The notes under the pieces are model-generated. The model worked only from the letters and a program-made list of their open reading frames with translations. It was not told the origin of the DNA and did not search any database. A program made the position numbers and the translations under genes. From NCBI GenBank assembly GCA_013215905.1, contig JABSQI010000038.1, positions 1 through 10,391 of the forward strand: 10,391 nt of DNA, in the 5' to 3' direction. The DNA is from Legionellales bacterium (GTDB lineage: Bacteria > Pseudomonadota > Gammaproteobacteria > PIVX01). This document shows, piece after piece, positions 5,697-10,391 of this stretch (its first letter is position 1; each line of letters opens with the position of its first letter).

Positions 5697-7595
5697 ATGG
5701 CATCTAATGCACAAAAGGTGGAAAATATCCAATTTCAAACAGAAGTTAGTCAACTATTACATTTGGTTATTCATTCTTTGTACAGTAATAAAGAAATATT
5801 CTTGCGTGAACTAATATCAAATGCCTCCGATGCTAATGATAAATTACGGTTTTCTGCTTTGAATAATGCTGGGTTATATGGGGAAGATTCTGAATTAAGG
5901 ATTAATATAGATATTAATCAAGAAGAGAAAACTATTACTATTTCTGATAATGGTATTGGGATGACTAAAGAGGAAGTAGTAGATAATTTAGGAACTATTG
6001 CTAAGTCAGGAACAAAAGAATTTCTTGCCAAATTAACTGGTGATTCTGTAAAAGATTCTAACCTTATTGGACAATTTGGAGTTGGGTTTTATTCAGCATT
6101 TATTGTTGCTGATAAAGTTGTAGTGCGCACGAAAAAAGCAGATTCTGATCAGGATGCTACTGAATGGGAATCTTCTGGTGAGGATAATTATAATATTAAA
6201 AGTATAAGCAAGGAAAATAGGGGGACTGACGTAATATTGCATCTTAAAAAAGATGAAGAAGAGTTTTTAAGTGATTATCGGATCAGAACTATTATTTCTA
6301 AGTATTCTGATCATATTGCTTGGCCTATTAATATGAAAAAATTGTCTAGCCCTGAGGATAAAGACAAGAATGTTGTTAATACAGAATATGAGGTTGTAAA
6401 TAAAGCCAAAGCAATGTGGACTTTACCAAAAAAGGATATTGAGGATAAGGATTACGTAGAATTTTATAAGCATGTTAGTCATGATATAAATGATCCAGCT
6501 ATCTGGACTCATAACAGAGTAGAAGGAAAGACAGAATATATTTCCTTATTGTATATACCAAAAAATGCTCCTTTTGATATTGGTAATAGAGAGCAAAAGC
6601 ATGGGTTGCATTTATACGTAAAAAGAGTATTTATAATGGATAATGCAAACCAATTTTTACCTAATTATTTGCGATTTGTAAAAGGGTTGATTGACTCTAA
6701 TGATTTACCTTTAAATATTTCCAGAGAGATTCTGCAGAGCAATGCTGTAGTTAATACTATTAAGGGTGCTTTAACAAAGAAATCATTGTCATTAATCGAA
6801 AAACTATCCCAAGATAAAGAAAAATACAAGCTATTTTGGAATGAGTTTGGAGCTATTTTGAGAGAGGGTATTGTAGAAGATTTTGCTAATAAGGATGATA
6901 TAGCTAAATTATTACGATTTAGAACGACTGAATCTGCATCTGAAGATGAACTATGTTCTTTTGCTGACTATCTTGATAGGATGCAGGACAAACAAGAGAA
7001 GATATATTATTTAACAGCTAACTCTTATAGTGCTGCTAAAAGTAGCCCCCATTTGGAGTTATTCGAATCTAAAGGAATAGAAGTTATTCTGTTTACAGAT
7101 AGAATTGATGAGTGGGTTGTTGGACATTTAGATAATTTTGATGGTAAGAAATTGCAATCGATAAGTCATGGGGAATTACAAGATCAGTTACTCGAAAAGG
7201 ATTCAGAGGGAGAAAATGAATCTACTGAAGATATAAAAACAGAGATGGAAAAAATTTATAAGGTATTGGAGAATAAAGTTAAATCAGTCAGGGAAAGTAA
7301 AAGACTTACTACTTCTCCTGCATGTTTAGTTGCTGACGAAGGAGAAATGAGTAGAGAAATGTTAAAACTTCTTCAAGCATCAGGACAGCAAATACCAAAC
7401 TCTTTACCAATATTTGAAGTAAATCCTAAACATCCTTTGATTAAAAGAATTATAAATGAGAAAAACGCTGAACAATTTAATGATTGGACAAATTTGGTGT
7501 TCGAACAGGCTATTTTAGCTGAAGGAGGAGTGTTAGAGGAGCCTGGGCATTTTGTAAGTAGATTGAACAAATTATTACTGCAGATGAGTGCTTAG
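5697..7595 (+). CDS. htpG: Molecular chaperone HtpG (bacterial Hsp90)
   Basis: An ATP-driven homodimeric cytoplasmic chaperone acting on near-native clients, often with DnaK. At 632 residues it is slightly longer than E. coli HtpG (624). The GHKL ATPase domain (about 10-230) has ELISNASDA (38-46, with catalytic Glu38 and Mg-binding Asn42), DNGIGM (84-89), [11 protein letters not shown] (99-109, lid) and GQFGVGFYS (125-133). The middle domain (about 240-500) has the client and ATP-contact segment LNISREILQ. The C-terminal dimerisation domain ends in MSA, without the eukaryotic MEEVD tail. AGAGGG at 5685-5690, 6 bases from the ATG, fixes the start. It sits downstream of the rpoS terminator and so forms a separate unit, with the small membrane protein gene 8 bases after its stop. 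Confidence 0.98.
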   Translation: MASNAQKVENIQFQTEVSQLLHLVIHSLYSNKEIFLRELISNASDANDKLRFSALNNAGLYGEDSELRINIDINQEEKTITISDNGIGMTKEEVVDNLGTIAKSGTKEFLAKLTGDSVKDSNLIGQFGVGFYSAFIVADKVVVRTKKADSDQDATEWESSGEDNYNIKSISKENRGTDVILHLKKDEEEFLSDYRIRTIISKYSDHIAWPINMKKLSSPEDKDKNVVNTEYEVVNKAKAMWTLPKKDIEDKDYVEFYKHVSHDINDPAIWTHNRVEGKTEYISLLYIPKNAPFDIGNREQKHGLHLYVKRVFIMDNANQFLPNYLRFVKGLIDSNDLPLNISREILQSNAVVNTIKGALTKKSLSLIEKLSQDKEKYKLFWNEFGAILREGIVEDFANKDDIAKLLRFRTTESASEDELCSFADYLDRMQDKQEKIYYLTANSYSAAKSSPHLELFESKGIEVILFTDRIDEWVVGHLDNFDGKKLQSISHGELQDQLLEKDSEGENESTEDIKTEMEKIYKVLENKVKSVRESKRLTTSPACLVADEGEMSREMLKLLQASGQQIPNSLPIFEVNPKHPLIKRIINEKNAEQFNDWTNLVFEQAILAEGGVLEEPGHFVSRLNKLLLQMSA

Positions 7596-7603
7596 AAAAT
7601 ACC

Positions 7604-7867
7604 ATGGCATATTATTCTAATTTTATTGGGATTTTCGGCGTATTTTTAGTTCTTCTAGCTTATTTTTTATTGCAAAGTAATATTATTTCAAATAAGGAGC
7701 CCCGTTTTTCTTTACTTAATCTGATAGGGGCTATTTTGATTTTATATTCTTTGTTTTATCACTGGAACTTAGCTTCTGTAATAATAGAAATAGCTTGGAT
7801 AACTATAAGTATCCAAGGACTAATAAATTGTTATATTAATAAAAAACCGACTATTTCTTCCACTTGA
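7604..7867 (+). CDS. CBU_0592-type small membrane protein
   Basis: An 87-residue integral membrane protein of unknown function. Three hydrophobic helices are visible at about 7-24, 37-54 and 57-78. The pattern GxxLVLLAYFL, then LNLIGAxLILYSL (residues 38-50), then the third helix with IIEIAWITIS (60-69) including Glu62 within the membrane, is what I recall for the family named after Coxiella CBU_0592. This is from memory of the family pattern, not a search. The ATG lies 8 bases after the htpG stop with no clear ribosome binding site, so translation is probably coupled to htpG. Its 3' end overlaps the convergent thioredoxin-fold gene by 17 bases (7851-7867), and I see no terminator between them. 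Confidence 0.8.
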   Translation: MAYYSNFIGIFGVFLVLLAYFLLQSNIISNKEPRFSLLNLIGAILILYSLFYHWNLASVIIEIAWITISIQGLINCYINKKPTISST

Positions 7868-8411
7868 TATTACACCCGACACTGTTATATTGCGGAACAG
7901 GTATTTCTTTATCAGATATTATACAATCTAATGCATTTATTAGATCTTTCCCACTCAGTTTTTCATTATTTGTTCCTGGGGATGATGGGTCAAATCGACC
8001 GTGATATCTTAGTAGTAGATTACGATCGTATACATATATATCGGGAGTACAAGCAGCCTGGTATGATTTGGCAATTTCCTGAGTTTCATCGAATAGGTAT
8101 GGAAATGACATATCATGCTTTAGACCAAATTCTTTCATTTTTTCAGGAGAGTCATCTGGATAGCTATCTACGTCATTAGAGTTAATGGCAATGCATTTTA
8201 CTCCCTGTTGTTCAAATTTTTTAATTGTTTCTACAAATTTATCTATTATATACAGTACGTATGGACAGTGATTACACATAAATATTATTACAGTCGCATT
8301 ATCTCCTTTGTATTTGCTTAAGCTTATTGATGTGTCAGTTAAATGATCTTCTAGTGTAAAATCAATAGCCTTAGAACCTAGTGTTATTTGATTAGAATCT
8401 GTTAAAACCAT
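7851..8411 (-). CDS. Thioredoxin-fold protein (AhpC/TSA-TlpA-like)
   Basis: A 186-residue thioredoxin-like protein of the redoxin group. It has no signal peptide, so it is predicted cytoplasmic. The redox motif Cys46-Asn-His-Cys49-Pro (CNHCP) follows the beta strand VIIFM. The cis-proline loop is ACTPDIYVYD (120-129, with Pro123). The family's C-terminal signature GCNIKWK is at 179-185, with a further Cys180. I know this set of motifs from widespread uncharacterised thioredoxin family proteins whose electron donor and substrate are undefined; peroxidase or disulfide reductase activity is inference. The start at 8411 is set by AGGAGA (complement of 8417-8422), 5 bases upstream and inside the end of the SDR gene. 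Only 2 bases separate the two genes, so they are translationally coupled. Confidence 0.9.
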   Translation of the reverse strand: MVLTDSNQITLGSKAIDFTLEDHLTDTSISLSKYKGDNATVIIFMCNHCPYVLYIIDKFVETIKKFEQQGVKCIAINSNDVDSYPDDSPEKMKEFGLKHDMSFPYLFDETQEIAKSYQAACTPDIYVYDRNLLLRYHGRFDPSSPGTNNEKLSGKDLINALDCIISDKEIPVPQYNSVGCNIKWKK

Positions 8412-8413
8412 GT

Positions 8414-9187
8414 TTATCTCCTATCTCTATTAATAACTGTAGTTGAAGATTGATCTACAGGTAATAGCACAATTTCACTTATATTAACATGAGATGGCCT
8501 AGTAATGGTAAACAATATTGTTTCAGCAATATCGCAGGCCTTTAGAGGTTCCATATTACGATATACTTCTTTAGCTTTTTCTGTATTTTGATTAAATCTA
8601 ACCAAGCTAAATTCTGTTTCAACCATTCCTGGATCAATAGATGAGACTTTTATATTAGTTCCTGTAAGATCTAGTTTTAATCCCTTTGATATAATTTTTT
8701 CAGCATGTTTGGTAGCACAGTATACAGTTCCTCCCGTGTATACTTCGTGGCTTGAAATTGAACCTATATTTACAATATGACCCGAATTATTCTGCACCAT
8801 TTGGGGTAATACTTTGCTAGTAATGGCAAGTAGCCCTATTACATTTGTATTAAACATTGTTTTCCAGTCTTGTAAGCTACCATCTTGAATTTTATCTTTT
8901 CCGATGGCAAGACCGGCATTATTAATTAATATGTCTATATTTTGCCATTCTTTTTCTAGAGTAGAAAAAATTTCATCGATATCTTTTTGTTTTGTTATAT
9001 CTATTTGCAATGTTAGAATTTTAATACGGTGTTTTGTTATTAATTTTTCTGCTATTTCATCAAGTATATTTTTTCTCCTTGCAACTAAAAGTAAATTTGC
9101 CCCGTATTTAGCGAATGTTTCAGCACATGCTTTACCTATACCGCTACTAGCACCTGTAATTAATATTGTTTTATTTTTTAGTTCCAT
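8414..9187 (-). CDS. SDR family NADP-dependent oxidoreductase, YdfG-like
   Basis: A 257-residue classical short-chain dehydrogenase. It has the Rossmann motif TGASSGIG (11-18) and Arg37-Arg38 after the second strand, which favours NADP(H). It also has NNAG (89-92) and the tetrad Asn115, Ser143, Tyr156, Lys160 (YCATK). Several stretches resemble E. coli YdfG (3-hydroxy acid / L-allo-threonine dehydrogenase): IDILINNAGLAIG, VLPQMVQNNSGHIVNIGS, TEFSLVRF, and the C-terminal SHVNISEIVLLPVDQS. A 3-hydroxy acid or serine-type substrate is therefore plausible but unproven. The length is normal. GAGGAA (complement of 9191-9196) precedes the ATG. It leads a two-gene minus-strand operon with the thioredoxin-fold gene. 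Confidence 0.93.
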   Translation of the reverse strand: MELKNKTILITGASSGIGKACAETFAKYGANLLLVARRKNILDEIAEKLITKHRIKILTLQIDITKQKDIDEIFSTLEKEWQNIDILINNAGLAIGKDKIQDGSLQDWKTMFNTNVIGLLAITSKVLPQMVQNNSGHIVNIGSISSHEVYTGGTVYCATKHAEKIISKGLKLDLTGTNIKVSSIDPGMVETEFSLVRFNQNTEKAKEVYRNMEPLKACDIAETILFTITRPSHVNISEIVLLPVDQSSTTVINRDRR

Positions 9188-9481
9188 TGTTTCCTCATAG
9201 ATATCTAACAGTTATGACGTTATATTATCTTGTTCTTTAGGAATTGCAAAATTATATGTTGTTTATTTTTAGAGTATAACCATAGAAATACTAATTTACT
9301 TCTATAAAAGTATTAATTTTTTCTTTAAGAGATATGTACTCATAATCAGTGACTAGCGGGATATTTTTCTATAAAGATTTAAATATACATAATTATATCA
9401 GTGAAATTTAATATAAGACAAATAAATGGTGATAAAATTATACTATCTTGTTTAGTGATACCGTTACTTGAGTAATTGTTA
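9188..9481. other. Non-coding gap upstream of the SDR operon
   Basis: There are 294 AT-rich bases with no supportable gene, tRNA or repeat. On the minus strand a perfect -10 hexamer TATAAT (complement of 9251-9256) lies about 64 bases before the SDR start, but its -35 at 17-base spacing is poor. An alternative is TTGCAA followed after 16 bases by TAATAT. The SDR promoter is probably here but cannot be pinned down. No convincing terminator for the coiled-coil gene ending at 9482 is visible. Confidence 0.5.
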
Positions 9482-10391
9482 TTAGTTCTCTATTTGCTCA
9501 TCTTCAAATGTTACTAGTTCTGATTCAGTATTTTGCAATAGAGTCCCAATTATACTGGAGGAGGTAAATTCTCCTTGATGAATTTTCATAGTACTAAATT
9601 TATCCTTGCCAGTATGATCTTTTGAAAAAAAAGTATCAGGGAAGGTTGTTGGCGTACCTCTTTGTCTTTTCATAATTTCTCTAGGATCTAGCGGGCTATA
9701 GTCAGGGGTTTTTATAGTAATAGGTGTTAACATTCTATCCATTTCCATTTTTAGAGAATCCAATCTGCTCAAAGACATAAATTCTTTCCTTGTTTCTCTA
9801 TTTTTATGTAATTGTATCTGCAGCTCTCTAATTGTCTCATTTCTTTGTGACAGTTGATTCTCAAGAATCATTTTTTGTTCAGTTGCAGCCTCTTTTTGTT
9901 TTCTTAGTCTTTCCTGAAGTAGTCGTTGTTGTTCATTGGAAGATTGTTTAGTATTTAGTAGTTGCTGTCTTAATTTATCCTGAGCAATTTTAGATTGTTG
10001 CTCAATTTGTTTGATTTTACTTTCAAGAGATAATCTTTGGCTATTAGCTAACTCTTGTTGCTTGCGTAACTTCTCTTTTAATATCTGTTGTTGTTTCATG
10101 GAAGACTGTTGTGAATTTGTTAGTTGTTGATTTATTTTTTTCTGGGCAAGTTGTGATGCTAACTCTACCCTTTTTATTTCACTTTCTAGATGTTGTCTTT
10201 GTTGATTTGCTAATTCTGTTTTCTTACGTAACTCCTCCAGATAATACTGCTTCTGCATAAGTGCTGACTGTCTTGAATCCTGTAACTCTAGCTTTAGTTT
10301 CTCCTGAGCTTCACGTGCCTCTAACTCTAACTTCTTCAATTCACTCTCATAATGTAGTCTCTGTGTCTCATTTAATTTACTCTGTAATACT
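9482..10391 (-). CDS. Repetitive glutamine-rich coiled-coil protein, C-terminal part (5' end outside window)
   Basis: The frame stays open to the right edge, so the 302 visible residues are a C-terminal fragment. The TTG at 10337-10339 is an internal Leu, because the repeat continues upstream of it. Residues 1 to about 198 are one long predicted helix rich in Gln, Lys, Glu and Leu. It is built from 54-residue repeats that each consist of three 18-residue subunits. The last 100 or so residues are not repetitive: a short helical stretch (SLSRLDSLKMEMDRML), a Ser/Thr/Pro-rich segment with TPDYSPLDPRE, and an acidic end (ESELVTFEDEQIEN). No enzymatic domain, membrane segment or cysteine is visible. 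It could be a structural or scaffold protein, or a secreted effector in a host-associated bacterium; nothing here decides. There is no operon partner within the window. Confidence 0.8.
   Translation of the reverse strand, partial: VLQSKLNETQRLHYESELKKLELEAREAQEKLKLELQDSRQSALMQKQYYLEELRKKTELANQQRQHLESEIKRVELASQLAQKKINQQLTNSQQSSMKQQQILKEKLRKQQELANSQRLSLESKIKQIEQQSKIAQDKLRQQLLNTKQSSNEQQRLLQERLRKQKEAATEQKMILENQLSQRNETIRELQIQLHKNRETRKEFMSLSRLDSLKMEMDRMLTPITIKTPDYSPLDPREIMKRQRGTPTTFPDTFFSKDHTGKDKFSTMKIHQGEFTSSSIIGTLLQNTESELVTFEDEQIEN
9812..10390 (-). repeat. Tandem 162-base (54-residue) coding repeats
   Basis: Inside the coiled-coil gene, unit 1 is 10244-10390 (its first five residues lie beyond the edge), unit 2 is 10082-10243, unit 3 is 9920-10081, and a partial unit 4 runs 9919-9812. 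Aligned landmarks are LRKKTELANQQR / LRKQQELANSQR / LRKQKEAATEQK near the start of units 2-4, and LQDSRQSA / LTNSQQSS / LLNTKQSS near the end of units 1-3. The copies have diverged considerably. Confidence 0.85.

Noticed and set aside
7373..7570. Minus-strand open frame of 65 codons inside htpG
   Set aside because: Antisense to the conserved HtpG C-terminal domain, with no independent evidence.
7931..8179. Plus-strand open frame of 82 codons
   Set aside because: Antisense to the thioredoxin-fold gene, whose motifs are clear. No ribosome binding site supports it.
8904..9200. Plus-strand open frame of 98 codons
   Set aside because: Antisense to the N-terminal Rossmann region of the SDR gene, which carries all the expected motifs.
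1..10391. Search for a defence island, phage, IS element, CRISPR array or toxin-antitoxin pair
   Set aside because: No transposase, integrase, nuclease, reverse transcriptase or CRISPR-type short repeats with spacers were seen on either strand. The only tandem repeat is the coding repeat of the coiled-coil gene.

Overview
The window reads as an ordinary chromosomal segment of an AT-rich gammaproteobacterium (GC around 30% by eye). The clearest taxonomic signal is the surE - yqaA-type membrane gene - nlpD - rpoS cluster. Its RpoS can be laid over E. coli RpoS almost residue for residue, and its NlpD has the same amidase-activator architecture. Low GC, a CBU_0592-type small membrane protein and a long glutamine-rich coiled-coil protein would suit a host-associated lineage near the Legionellales, but that placement is inference.

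Layout. Positions 1-405 hold the 3' end of a family 4 uracil-DNA glycosylase gene, followed closely by an NADPH-dependent FMN/quinone reductase (432-974). An unrecognised secreted protein with a lysine-rich tail (1094-1705) has its own good promoter. A non-coding gap (1706-1986) contains a large dyad and a promoter. Then comes a tight plus-strand cluster: a small unknown lipoprotein (1987-2367), surE (2374-3132), a DedA/YqaA-type membrane protein (3135-3719), nlpD (3712-4503) and rpoS (4558-5547), closed by a strong intrinsic terminator. htpG (5697-7595) starts from its own promoter region and is followed by a CBU_0592-type three-helix membrane protein (7604-7867). That gene converges with a minus-strand pair: an SDR oxidoreductase (8414-9187) and a thioredoxin-fold protein (7851-8411). 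The right edge, also minus strand, carries the C-terminal 302 residues of a repetitive coiled-coil protein whose N-terminus lies outside the window.

Functional reading. The centre is a stationary-phase and envelope-stress block: SurE (nucleotide phosphatase), NlpD (activator of septal amidases) and RpoS (general stress sigma factor), with the chaperone HtpG next door. The pcm gene that sits between surE and nlpD in E. coli is absent, and a DedA/YqaA-type gene occupies that slot. The flanking genes are DNA repair and redox housekeeping.

I found no transposase, integrase, CRISPR array, tRNA, toxin-antitoxin pair or recognisable defence system. The least ordinary items are the nested 18/54-residue repeat in the coiled-coil protein, the secreted protein with a lysine-rich tail, the small lipoprotein heading the surE-rpoS cluster, and the dyad at 1826-1885.
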